Positions 25,230 through 33,783 of a DNA stretch of 64,000 bases are shown one piece after another. Position 1 is the first letter of the stretch, and every line of letters starts with the position of its first letter. The stretch lies in assembly GCA_028280505.1 (NCBI GenBank), contig JANQLO010000038.1, forward strand, positions 1-64,000, in the 5' to 3' direction. Under the pieces are notes generated by a model that did not search any database, had not been told where the DNA came from, and saw nothing but the letters and a program-made list of their open reading frames with translations. The translations under genes and the position numbers were made by a program. Origin of the DNA: Chromatiales bacterium. GTDB taxonomy: Bacteria; Pseudomonadota; Gammaproteobacteria; Chromatiales; Chromatiaceae.

Positions 25230-25988
25230 TCATGAAGTCACCTCAAGCGCCTGGAACACAGGGCCCTTTGATGTTTTTTCAAAGAAGGCGGATATGCCGA
25301 AAACCTGTGCAATACGCTCCGCCGTCAGGATATCGGAAGGACTGCCATCAGCCGCCAACCGTCCCTGACCCAACATGATCAAACGGGTGCAGTGACGGGC
25401 CGCAAGGCCGAGATCATGCAACGAAACAACGATCGTACGCCCTTCCTGTGCAAGCCTGGAAAAGATCTTCATGGTCGATATCTGATGTGCGGGATCCAGT
25501 CCCGCAATCGGTTCGTCAGCAAGCAACAGCGGCGTGTCCTGTGCCAATGCGCGGGCAATCAGTACCCGCGCCTGCTCGCCACCGGATAGCCGAGTCGCGC
25601 TTCGACGTCGAAAGGTCTGCAATTCCATATAGTCAATTGCGCGGTCGATCAATATCCGGTCCGCCGGTGTCATCTTTTGGCCAAGGGGAATATGCGGTGT
25701 GCGACCCAGACCGACCAATGTCTCCACGGTGACGGGCCATGCAATTTCTCGCGACTGGGGCATCCAGGCCGCCGTTTTTGCCCGTTCACTTTCCGGCAGA
25801 GCTGCGAGTGAAGAGTAACCCTTGGATTTCAGGAGGCCCAAACAGGCTCGCATAAGCGTTGTTTTCCCGGCACCGTTTGGGCCGACAAGACCAACCAACT
25901 CACCCGCATACAACTTGAATCCGACATTACGGAATACTTCGCAGGGACCTCTGCTGACCTTCATGTTTTCTACGGTCAGTACACTCAT
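25230..25988 (-). CDS. ABC transporter ATPase, FecE/BtuD/HmuV type
   Basis: About 252 residues from ATG 25988, chosen because it overlaps the permease stop by 4 bp and starts the standard domain (MSVLTVENMKV). Walker A GPNGAGKTT, signature LSGGEQARV and Walker B LLLADEP are intact. The family powers import of iron-siderophores, haem or cobalamin through FecCD-type permeases. The substrate cannot be told apart from this sequence. Confidence 0.9.
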   Translation of the reverse strand: MSVLTVENMKVSRGPCEVFRNVGFKLYAGELVGLVGPNGAGKTTLMRACLGLLKSKGYSSLAALPESERAKTAAWMPQSREIAWPVTVETLVGLGRTPHIPLGQKMTPADRILIDRAIDYMELQTFRRRSATRLSGGEQARVLIARALAQDTPLLLADEPIAGLDPAHQISTMKIFSRLAQEGRTIVVSLHDLGLAARHCTRLIMLGQGRLAADGSPSDILTAERIAQVFGISAFFEKTSKGPVFQALEVTS

Positions 25989-26965
25989 TCCGGTTCCCGC
26001 CTTGTCTTTACGATCAGATGCAAGAACAGCGGTGCCCCCAACAATGCGGTCAACACACCGAGTTTCAGGTCTTTCGACGGCAGGATCACTCGTACGGCGA
26101 TATCGGCTGCGAGCAGCATGATGGCGCCACCCAATGCCGAAGCCCATAGCAATAATGAAGGGCGGGCACCCACCAGCGGTCGAAGGATATGCGGCACGAC
26201 GAGTCCAACGAACCCAATCGCTCCGGCTACTGCGGTACCGGCGCCGACTACAGCCGCAGTCCCGAAAATCAGCAGATAACGTATATGCATCAGCCGAATG
26301 CCCATGGCCGCAGCGGCATCTTCGCCCAGAGTCAGTGCATCCAGTCCACGGCCAAGACCAGCCAGGCAGAACAGTCCTACCAGCATGAAAGGCAAAGCCA
26401 ACCAGACATGGGTCATGGATCGGTCTGCCAAAGACCCCATCAACCAGAAAACAATTTCATTGGCGGCAAAAGGATTGGGAGATAGATTGAGCACCAGCGA
26501 GGTTAATGCAGCGGCCAGCGCAGAAATCGCGATGCCTGCCAGAATAAGCGTAAGCGACGAGCCGTGGGGTCCGGCCAGTAGCAGGAGCAGTGCCACTCCG
26601 GCCAGCGCACTGATCAATGCCGCCAGCGGTAAACCCAATACAAAGCTGGCGGCCAGCCCGGTCTGAATAGCCAAGACAGCGCCTAGCGCAGCAGATCCGG
26701 AAACGCCGATAAGACCGGGCTCAGCGAGCGGGTTGCGCAAGTAACCCTGCATGGCAGCCCCCGCTAGTCCTAAGCTGGCACCGATCATCAGAGCCAACAG
26801 GGCACGTGGCAAACGGATCTCACGCATCACCAGAGTTAATGCGCCAGCATCACCGCCGACCAGCGCCGCGATACTTTCACCCGGACCGACTGCTGCCGGC
26901 CCGATCAGCAACGAGGTAACGAACAATGTTATCGTGCCCATTATCAAGACGGCGGTAAGGCGCAT
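25985..26965 (-). CDS. FecCD/BtuC-type ABC permease
   Basis: 326 residues with about nine to ten membrane helices. Family marks are RLPRALLALMIGASLGLAGAAMQGYLRNPLAEPGLIG and the C-terminal GFVGLVVPHILR with an R-P-L-V-G-A-R loop. The ATG at 26965 was chosen because the binding-protein stop overlaps it (TAATG). It forms the inner-membrane channel of a siderophore, haem or cobalamin importer. Confidence 0.92.
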   Translation of the reverse strand: MRLTAVLIMGTITLFVTSLLIGPAAVGPGESIAALVGGDAGALTLVMREIRLPRALLALMIGASLGLAGAAMQGYLRNPLAEPGLIGVSGSAALGAVLAIQTGLAASFVLGLPLAALISALAGVALLLLLAGPHGSSLTLILAGIAISALAAALTSLVLNLSPNPFAANEIVFWLMGSLADRSMTHVWLALPFMLVGLFCLAGLGRGLDALTLGEDAAAAMGIRLMHIRYLLIFGTAAVVGAGTAVAGAIGFVGLVVPHILRPLVGARPSLLLWASALGGAIMLLAADIAVRVILPSKDLKLGVLTALLGAPLFLHLIVKTRREPE

Positions 26966-27843
26966 TACGGATGAACACCGCGATGTCTGAAATGGGTCTG
27001 GTTCAGCCCCCGTACGGCCTGTAATACATGCGGCGTGCCGCAGATCCAATCACGGTCGGTAACTGAGCCTGCACCGCGTCCACGCCGCAGCGTACTCACA
27101 ACCGGATGGTCGAGGATGTCCTCCGCTCGGGATGATCCGGGGTATTTTTGCCCGGTGATGATGATACTGGGGTTACTGAGCGCCAATACTTCCAGGGGCA
27201 TCAGCTTCATGCTGCCAGCGCCGTAGCCTTTTTCTGCAGCAATGTTGATAAACCCCGCGGCATCAACGATTTCGCCGGCGAGCGACTTATCGCCGGAAGT
27301 GTAGCCATTGGCATAGTAGAGTGCCGCGCGTGGACGTTGCTTCGGCTTAGCGCGCAATGTCGCGAGGTCTCGCTTGTAAGCCGTAATGACATCGGCCGCA
27401 CGTGATTCCTGCCCAAGCACTTCACCCAACTGCCGAATCCGATTAGGCACGTCAGCCAGACGATTGGCCGGCTCGAACACAACAACCGGTATGCCCAGGC
27501 GCTTGAGCATACTCACGGTGGCCTGGGTTGAATAACGCCCGGCGATCACCAAATCGGGCTCCATCAGGTAGATTTCCTCGGCCAGGCCACGGTTGACCCG
27601 ATAGTTTTCAGCTTCACGCACCATCGCCGATACACGGGGGTCATGTGCCAGATGGGATACCGAAAGGAGTTGATCACTATCGGCCAGCATCATGGCCAGC
27701 TGGTCCGTGCAGACATTCATTGAAACAACGCGCTGTGGCGATTCACGGGCCGGCGCTTCCTCGTTAGGGAAGGGCCTCGCCAGGGCGACGCAAGCCACAA
27801 AGACCAATACGCTGACCAGTAACAGTGATTGCAGGCCACGCAT
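26965..27843 (-). CDS. Periplasmic binding protein, BtuF/FecB type
   Basis: 292 residues with a signal peptide (about 1-22) but no lipobox. The two lobes are linked by a long helix as in BtuF. RVVSMNVCTDQLAMMLAD is the usual opening strand and helix, and EIYLMEPDLVIAGRY follows. NVCTDQL is common in family members near corrinoid or iron importers. It delivers the ligand from the receptor to the permease. The receptor gene ends 13 bp upstream. Confidence 0.88.
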   Translation of the reverse strand: MRGLQSLLLVSVLVFVACVALARPFPNEEAPARESPQRVVSMNVCTDQLAMMLADSDQLLSVSHLAHDPRVSAMVREAENYRVNRGLAEEIYLMEPDLVIAGRYSTQATVSMLKRLGIPVVVFEPANRLADVPNRIRQLGEVLGQESRAADVITAYKRDLATLRAKPKQRPRAALYYANGYTSGDKSLAGEIVDAAGFINIAAEKGYGAGSMKLMPLEVLALSNPSIIITGQKYPGSSRAEDILDHPVVSTLRRGRGAGSVTDRDWICGTPHVLQAVRGLNQTHFRHRGVHP

Positions 27844-27856
27844 AGCGATACTTGGA

Positions 27857-29785
27857 TCAGTAGGTCATGCCAAGACCGATATAGACCGTGGTACCTTCCG
27901 TGGCATACCCGTGCAATTCTTCGTAGTTCTCATCGAAGAGGTTGTTAACGGAACCGGTCATGTAAATCCGGTCATTGAAATCGTGGCGCAACGCCAGGTC
28001 GACCACGCTATAGTCGTCAAGATTCACACGCCGGGTAGAATCAACCGGAGATGGGCCAAGGAAGTTCAAATCCTTGAGATTGGAGACATGTCGCAGGTTA
28101 CCGGACAGCCTGGTGCGGTTGTTGCTGAACAAGTAGGAGGCACTAACACCCAGTTCTTCTCTCGGTCTGCGCACCTCCCTGCCTTCGGGCTCTTTCGCGT
28201 CCAACGAGGTGAAGGCTAGACCTATGTCAAGACGGTCGGTGACAGCCCACTGCGCTTCGACTTCAATGCCGCGCCGTTTACTGGTGCCGGTACGGTTGAC
28301 CGGTGTGGCGACAAAGGTCGGCGCGGGAAATATTGTGGTGATTTCGTTTTCGAGCTCCTCTTCGAAATAGGTGATATCGATCACGGCACGGCCATCAAGG
28401 AACTGCTGTTCGATGCCGATATCCCAACCGCTGCTCTCCTCTGCTTTAAGGTTGGGATTAGGATTAAACGAACCGGGAATAAAACCAAACTGCTCGAACA
28501 GCGTCGGTGTTTCCACACCACTGCTGTCTGAAAAATGCAGGCGAGTCGACTGGTTCGGAAAGGTATAAGACAGTCCAAGAACATGCGTCGTGAAATTATC
28601 AAAGGTATCGTTATCATCCAGGCGCACACTGGCCTGGATATCGAGGCCGAAATCCAGGTTGCCCTGGTATTCCAGCACATAGCCGGTCTGATCTCGTTCA
28701 CGCTCGGTCAATTGGCTCGCGGCAAAGACCGGTGGCCGAGCTCTGAATTTTTGAGTTTCTCTATCGATGGCAAAAGTTATCTTGTGATAGGCGGCATCCA
28801 GTGTCGCTGCATCAAGGGCGAAAGTGGCCTGGTAACTTAATTTGTCCCGGGATTGGGTATTCGCCGACGTCGCCACATCGTTTCGTGTGTTTTTCATATC
28901 GATATCGGAAAAACTGAACATCAGTTTGTGGGCAAGGCGATCGCCGAAAGTATCGGCCTCCAAGAAGACGGAGCCGAACAATTCGTCCATCTCGTTCGTA
29001 TTGTCTTGTTCGAAGACCAAAGCCGATTTGGTGAGTGCACCAAATGCGAACCCGTCGAAATCGGAATCTCTGTTCACGCTGCGCAGCGTACCGCCTAGCG
29101 TGACCGAATCATTGATGAAAAAACGACCATTGGCATTGAACGTCGTATTTTCATCCTCGTCATCTTTACCGCCAACGCTATCCGAGACGTCAAATCCACC
29201 GGTATTACGTTGTGCCAGCGACACGCTCAAGTCACCGTGCTCCCCCGCATAGCGCATCGCCAGCAGCCCTCCGTCGTTACCACGCGAACCGAACTCGATT
29301 TCCGCCTGGCCGGCGAAACCCGGTTTGGTGGCCCGCTTGGTAGTGATCGAAATCACACCACCGATCGCGTTCGAGCCGTACAGCGATGACTGAGCACCGC
29401 GCAGTACCTCAATACGTTCGATATCGGCGGCCAGCAATCCGCCGAAATCGTATTCGGAACCGCTGGGTGCCGCTACCTCGACCCCATCAATGAGTACAAG
29501 CGTATGGTTACCCTCATTTCCGCGAATGCGTACTTGCGTGAATCCGCCGAAAGAACCCGTACGTGATACCGACACACCTGGCAATGCACGTAAGGCTTCG
29601 GCCGCATAACGTACACCCTTGCGCTCGATGTCTTCAGCAGTGATTACGCTCACTGCACGTCCATAGGCTGACGCCTTGACCGGCGTAAGACCTGCCGACA
29701 TAACGATTTCATCGAGATCCAGTGCTTGCTGCGCCGAAGCCGGTATTGCCAGCATGGCGACGGGCAACAGATAGGCGTGTTTCAT
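27857..29785 (-). CDS. TonB-dependent outer-membrane receptor, BtuB-like
   Basis: 642 residues with a signal peptide (cut near ASA-QQ). LDEIVMSAG is a TonB-box-like start. The plug domain holds VSVSRTGSFGGFTQVRIRG, VLIDGVEVAAPSGSEYDFGGLLAADIERIEVLRGAQSSLYGSNAIGGVI. The barrel ends with YIGLGMTY. The plug is close to BtuB/CirA-type receptors. Cobalamin would match the cobalt theme of the region, but iron complexes are equally possible. GGAGGGGG precedes the ATG. It is the first gene of the nine-gene uptake operon. Confidence 0.9.
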   Translation of the reverse strand: MKHAYLLPVAMLAIPASAQQALDLDEIVMSAGLTPVKASAYGRAVSVITAEDIERKGVRYAAEALRALPGVSVSRTGSFGGFTQVRIRGNEGNHTLVLIDGVEVAAPSGSEYDFGGLLAADIERIEVLRGAQSSLYGSNAIGGVISITTKRATKPGFAGQAEIEFGSRGNDGGLLAMRYAGEHGDLSVSLAQRNTGGFDVSDSVGGKDDEDENTTFNANGRFFINDSVTLGGTLRSVNRDSDFDGFAFGALTKSALVFEQDNTNEMDELFGSVFLEADTFGDRLAHKLMFSFSDIDMKNTRNDVATSANTQSRDKLSYQATFALDAATLDAAYHKITFAIDRETQKFRARPPVFAASQLTERERDQTGYVLEYQGNLDFGLDIQASVRLDDNDTFDNFTTHVLGLSYTFPNQSTRLHFSDSSGVETPTLFEQFGFIPGSFNPNPNLKAEESSGWDIGIEQQFLDGRAVIDITYFEEELENEITTIFPAPTFVATPVNRTGTSKRRGIEVEAQWAVTDRLDIGLAFTSLDAKEPEGREVRRPREELGVSASYLFSNNRTRLSGNLRHVSNLKDLNFLGPSPVDSTRRVNLDDYSVVDLALRHDFNDRIYMTGSVNNLFDENYEELHGYATEGTTVYIGLGMTY

Positions 29786-30199
29786 CGCGATGACCCCCTC
29801 CGAATTCTTTGTCCAACAGCAAATTGTTTAACTGTTGTAGTGACGGGAATGGCCTTGGCCGCAGCACTGTTATGGCACTACAGCGGCAAGTTCCGTGACC
29901 CAAACTGCATCCGCAAACGGGCAAGATGATCGCTTCGCCACGCGTCGACTTCCCCGTTACCAACACATGCCTAAACCGGCGCTTTCCAGTTTCCGCCGTT
30001 ACCGCCGTTACCGCCGTCAGACCCGCCATAGTCCTCGTCATATGTCCACTCGATTGAGGCCATGTGTATTCAGCGACCACGACGAAAGCCCACCGCTGAG
30101 CATGTCTCGATGTCGTTAAACCGGCCGTCGCGATTGTTGCCATTCTGTACGCTTGCCCAGTTGAGTTGATGTCGCGATCTCGTTCGTGCAGGCTTTACA
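29786..30199. other. Receptor leader and unassigned sequence
   Basis: No gene supported. On the minus strand about 29840-29990 has some resemblance to the core of a cobalamin riboswitch but lacks the closing box. A short triple repeat of CCGCCGTTA lies at about 29993-30020. Confidence 0.35.
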
Positions 30200-30273
30200 T
30201 GCGTTTCGACTTGTTGTTCGAGTCGATTCATGCGGGCTTTAGCTGCGGTCAGCTCTTCGGCAATAAGGCTACC
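30200..30273 (-). pseudogene. LbtU-like porin remnant (coiled coil)
   Basis: The minus strand reads LIAEELTAAKARMNRLEQQV, which aligns with the coiled coil of the porin at 1-300 (FEKELAAIKARLSQLEHQV). The surrounding frame has no signal peptide or barrel. The orientation relative to the DUF1348 remnant is the same as at the left end of the window. Coiled coils look alike by chance, so the call rests mainly on synteny. Confidence 0.4.
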
Positions 30274-30630
30274 GGGGCTATTCCCGGACCTGCCAAGACA
30301 GTAATCAACGTGGCCGCTACTAAAGTTCTATTCATTCACGATTCCGAAAAACCACCGACACCGAAACATTGGACAGACCGAGCATCAACCAACAAACGAC
30401 ACATGCTCATCCTCGGGCTGTAACACCGTGTGACGCGATAAGTCATCGGCTATCTACAAGCCAGTAAACTGCACGAGTTTCGTCGTTAATGTGATGCAAA
30501 GCATAGCTTTCAATTTTAAGTTGTGAAGTAAAAAAATTCGAAACCACGAAATAAAAAAACTTACTTACATCAATATTCCATAAACAACTATTCACTTAAA
30601 AAAGAAACAGAGAAAATACTTTAAAATAAT

Positions 30631-30664
30631 GTACCTATCGGTACATTACTGTACCAGTTGGTAC
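30631..30664. promoter_or_regulatory. Second copy of the double GTACC-N4-GGTAC operator
   Basis: Two perfect palindromes, GTACC-TATC-GGTAC (30631-30644) and GTACC-AGTT-GGTAC (30651-30664), centres 20 bp apart, lie 21 bp before the ATG of a DUF1348 remnant. This repeats the arrangement at 564-596 with different spacer bases. Confidence 0.65.
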
Positions 30665-30684
30665 ATTTTAGCGACACCACAATC

Positions 30685-30831
30685 ATGGCTGATCGAGCGC
30701 CACTACTCACGTTCGATATGGAGATTGCTATAAAGAAGGTTCGTGTTGCGGAATCAGCAATCGGCGTCATGATCCCGTTTGGGGAATCGAGAATGCTGCA
30801 AAGCGGGCACAGCCGGAATTCGACCGCATAG
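30685..30831 (+). pseudogene. DUF1348 remnant, N-terminal 27 codons
   Basis: From an ATG the reading MADRAPLLTFDMEIAIKKV matches the start of the intact DUF1348 protein ([19 protein letters not shown]), then RVAES matches RMAEN. After about residue 27 the similarity stops and the frame runs out of frame into the SQR-like remnant, ending at a TAG. The operator in front is still intact. Confidence 0.75.
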
Positions 30832-30862
30832 GTCTTGAATACGAGACGCTGTTTAACGTCGA
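30786..30862 (+). pseudogene. Remnant of an SQR-like flavoprotein gene
   Basis: 77 bp match 18243-18319 of the SQR-like gene at 65 of 77 positions without gaps. The reading IENAAKRAQPEFDRIGLEYE corresponds to IENVAKWAQPEFDRMGVEYE. The match breaks off on both sides. Confidence 0.85.
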
Positions 30863-30956
30863 CGGAATAGCTAAGGCGAAATGTACCGCCTCACCGGGGT
30901 CAGGCATGATCGCGCCATCTCTGAAAAAACGAGGGATTGATTCAGCTACTACATAG

Positions 30957-30992
30957 GAAAGTATGCGGGAGCTACATCGGCGCGGCACCTGA
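30957..30992 (+). pseudogene. Remnant of a DUF1641 gene, last 11 codons and stop
   Basis: The frame reads ESMRELHRRGT followed by TGA, against ESMRELHRKGG and TGA at the end of the intact DUF1641 gene (19213-19248). The stop codon is at exactly the same distance. Confidence 0.7.
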
Positions 30993-31084
30993 AGATGTAT
31001 CGACCATCGACAGACCGAGCCGTTCGGGTTCATCATGTCTTTCGGGAAACAAATCCCATTGGACAACCTACCCGGAGGGCTACC

Positions 31085-31522
31085 TTGTCTGCACAACAGG
31101 GACTTTTGCTGATCGCTGCAATCGGTGGCATATCGGTCAGCCTACAGGCACATTTCCTAGGCTTGATGGACAAACGCGTCGGCACATTCGAAAGCGTGTT
31201 CATCACCTATGCGATCGGCGGCCTGTTGGCGGCACTGCTGATGCTTTTTTATCGTGGGCACAATCTCGCTGCCGCACAGCACCTGCCTTGGTATGTCTGG
31301 ACCAGCGGGGCATTGGGTCTGGTCATCGTCGGCGCTATCGGTTACAGCACCCCCCGCCTCGGCTTGGTGACGGCATTGGCCATCGTAGTCGGCGCACAGT
31401 TCATTACGGGTGCTTTGATCGATCAGTTCGGCCTGCTCGGCGCCGAACTGCGGCCGCTCGATTCGGTCAAACTCGCCGGGCTGGGGCTGATCGTCGTCGG
31501 CATCTGGCTCACCTTGCGCTGA
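31085..31522 (+). CDS. YdcZ-type DMT family transporter (DUF606)
   Basis: About 145 residues from a TTG start at 31085, chosen because GGAGG lies at 31074-31078 and the upstream part of the frame runs through remnant DNA. There are about five membrane helices (GLLLIAAIGGISVSLQAHF; IGGLLAALLMLFY; TSGALGLVIVGAIGYSTPRLG; LAIVVGAQFITGALIDQFG; LAGLGLIVVGIWLTL). The ALIDQFG motif is typical of DUF606. Family members are small inner-membrane exporters, often working in pairs. Here the gene is single. Confidence 0.82.
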   Translation: MSAQQGLLLIAAIGGISVSLQAHFLGLMDKRVGTFESVFITYAIGGLLAALLMLFYRGHNLAAAQHLPWYVWTSGALGLVIVGAIGYSTPRLGLVTALAIVVGAQFITGALIDQFGLLGAELRPLDSVKLAGLGLIVVGIWLTLR

Positions 31523-31550
31523 CCGCCTTTTGCTTCGAAACAAAAGGCGG
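31523..31550 (+). terminator. Hairpin at the end of the YdcZ gene
   Basis: A perfect 10 bp stem, CCGCCTTTTG (31523-31532) with CAAAAGGCGG (31541-31550), starts right after the stop codon. A T run does not follow directly. Confidence 0.5.
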
Positions 31551-31736
31551 ACGATGACGTAGCACTCGCCTAGCGGCATCGCGCCTGTATCCGTGGGTAC
31601 CGAATGCCGGTATTTCCATCACAGGCGATATCAACGCTTTAGGGCCCCCGCGGGCATCGATGTCCGACTGTACCCCATCGGCATCACCCTTGGGGCCCCG
31701 GATCGACCCTGGATTATGGCTTTCAGGACGCGCGAA

Positions 31737-32849
31737 TCAAAACAAAACAAGATCGTCGTCTTCTTCCTCGGTAATGTCCATCAGCTTTTCCAGCTCGGGT
31801 GGCGGCGTGCGCAACTCGGCGATCACCTGCGGGATGATCTTATTGTTTTCCGCAAGTGCCTGGAGTTCCGCCTTGATCTTCTCGCTGAAGCTATCCAGCA
31901 GGTCGGTCAATCTGTCCTCGTCTTCAATATCGAGCGCCGCGACCAGGCCCAGAGAGAGTATGGCGTCCTTGAGATCACCATTCATCATGCCGAACAACTC
32001 GGCAACGCGTTTTTGTGCCTTGACATTGCTCGAATCGAGCGCCTCTATCTGTTGCAGTAAACGCTGCTCGGTATCGACCAGCTTGAGGCCGGCCTCGAGG
32101 GCGTCCATGAAAACGGCGGCGGTATCGATCATCTGCCCTATCTGACGAACCAGCATGGTCGCACGTCCCCAACGATAAATGGCCCTGCCGTTACCGAAGG
32201 AATGAATACGCTCCACGGCCGACGACAGCTCCAGGATCTCTCTTTCCAACGTACTCGCGCTATCGTCGCTCGAACGAAAGTCAACCTGGCCCGCGCAAGT
32301 CACGCGCAATACGCAGCTCAATCCGATCTCATGCGCCGTCTTGAAAAAATGGCGCAGCAGGGTATCGGTATCGTGGCAAAAAAGCGTGGCCTGGGTGAAT
32401 CGGCCGATACTCCCGACATTGGCGGCGGAAGTTTGCAACTCCATCACCAGACGATGGGAATCCTGTAGCTCCTGACAAATCCTGCGCTGTCTCTCGATAA
32501 TTTTTCCATATGAATCGATTTTACTTTGCAGCTCGGCGGCATCGAACGGCTTGCTGATGTAGTCGTTACCGCCGGCCCCGTAGGCAAGCAGGCGATCCTC
32601 CAGCGCGGTAAAGCGCGAAACGAAAATGATCGGCGCATTCTTCGTCTGGTCCATCCCGCGCAGACGACGACACGTCTCGTAGCCATCGATTCCCGGCAAT
32701 TCGATGTCCATGATCACCAGATCCGGCACCTCGGAGGCGGCCTCGAGACCCGCCTCGCCCGAATCGACCAGTGTGACATCGTGATTCGACAGCATGCTTT
32801 TGAGCATAAGCTGGGACGTCACATCATCTTCGACTGCCAAAATCCTCAT
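31737..32849 (-). CDS. Response regulator with C-terminal chemotaxis-like helical domain
   Basis: About 370 residues. The N-terminal receiver (1-120) has the acidic pair ED, the phospho-acceptor in VIMDIELPG and Lys in YISKPFD, so it should be phosphorylatable. The remainder is mostly helical (coiled coil around 225-300) with no DNA-binding or GGDEF domain seen, ending in an acidic tail, DITEEEDDDLVLF. The ATG at 32849 was preferred over a TTG one codon upstream because GGGAG precedes it. It is the last gene of the signalling operon and probably a phosphorelay output or scaffold. Confidence 0.82.
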   Translation of the reverse strand: MRILAVEDDVTSQLMLKSMLSNHDVTLVDSGEAGLEAASEVPDLVIMDIELPGIDGYETCRRLRGMDQTKNAPIIFVSRFTALEDRLLAYGAGGNDYISKPFDAAELQSKIDSYGKIIERQRRICQELQDSHRLVMELQTSAANVGSIGRFTQATLFCHDTDTLLRHFFKTAHEIGLSCVLRVTCAGQVDFRSSDDSASTLEREILELSSAVERIHSFGNGRAIYRWGRATMLVRQIGQMIDTAAVFMDALEAGLKLVDTEQRLLQQIEALDSSNVKAQKRVAELFGMMNGDLKDAILSLGLVAALDIEDEDRLTDLLDSFSEKIKAELQALAENNKIIPQVIAELRTPPPELEKLMDITEEEDDDLVLF

Positions 32850-32868
32850 CAAAAACTCCCTGTAAGCA

Positions 32869-33783
32869 TCAAATCATCGGAGCAAAGGTAATTTCTTTCC
32901 GCCCGCCTGCCCTGCTCTTTTCCAGAGCGGCATCGGCGGCCGCAAACAATTGTGTCGCATCGCGTGTATCCTTCGGCGGTACAAAGGAGGCGACGCCGCA
33001 GGACAGACCGATCGGCCAGGTCCGCTGTTTGTACGAAACCGGCGTATCGCTCATCGCGCGGCGAAACCCGTCGAACAGGATCGGGGCATGCGCCACACCG
33101 CCATTGATCAGCAGCAAAAACGTCCCGCCATCACAACGCCCGGCCAAATCGTAGCACCGAAGCTTACTCAAAAGGCGCGTCGCAAGCTCCCGCAGCAGAA
33201 CCTCCCCGACGGAGTCATGATGGCCGTGAACGGCTTGTTCGGGCACACCGACACCGAGCAAACCGATATGCAGCGGCAGGTCGTCGAGCCGCGCGCGTAC
33301 CAGTTGCCGCTCGAGCGCCCTCATCACCGCAGCATGATTCAAAAGCCCCGTCAGCCTGTCGCGGTCCGCACCACGTTCCGGGTCGTGCATGGCGCGCATG
33401 GATTCCTTTTGCACACTGAGCATACGCCGACCTGTCCGCAGGCGTGTCTGCAGATCCACGCTGTCAAAGGGTTTGAAGACATAGTCGTCGGCGCCGGCCT
33501 CCAGCCCTTTAGCGATATCCGCGGCGTCCTGGCGTCCGGTCAACAAAAGTATATAGGGTTGTTCCCGTCGATCGACGGCACGCACGCGCCGACAGATCTC
33601 CAGGCCGTCCAGATGAGGCATCTCCCAGTCCAGTAGGGCAAGACGCGGGGCATCCTCATCGTTCAGTACATCCCAAGCCTGCTGTCCGTCCTCGGCCAGA
33701 ACGATGTCGAATCCCGATCTGGTCGCAACGGCCTGCAACATCAACCGTGCGCTCATAGTGTCCTCGGCGATGAGCAGTTTCAT
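32869..33783 (-). CDS. Response regulator with degenerate GGDEF domain
   Basis: 304 residues. The receiver (1-120) has [13 protein letters not shown] and FKPFD. The C-terminal half is a GGDEF fold ([20 protein letters not shown]), but the active motif reads CDGGTFLL instead of GGDEF, so diguanylate cyclase activity is unlikely. The ATG overlaps the stop of the large sensor kinase (4 bp). It would receive phosphate from the kinase's HPt domain. Confidence 0.88.
   Translation of the reverse strand: MKLLIAEDTMSARLMLQAVATRSGFDIVLAEDGQQAWDVLNDEDAPRLALLDWEMPHLDGLEICRRVRAVDRREQPYILLLTGRQDAADIAKGLEAGADDYVFKPFDSVDLQTRLRTGRRMLSVQKESMRAMHDPERGADRDRLTGLLNHAAVMRALERQLVRARLDDLPLHIGLLGVGVPEQAVHGHHDSVGEVLLRELATRLLSKLRCYDLAGRCDGGTFLLLINGGVAHAPILFDGFRRAMSDTPVSYKQRTWPIGLSCGVASFVPPKDTRDATQLFAAADAALEKSRAGGRKEITFAPMI

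Noticed and set aside
29709-30143. 144-residue minus-strand frame upstream of the TonB receptor
   Set aside because: It overlaps the receptor start, holds a TAVTAV run caused by the CCGCCGTTA repeat, and shows no family features.
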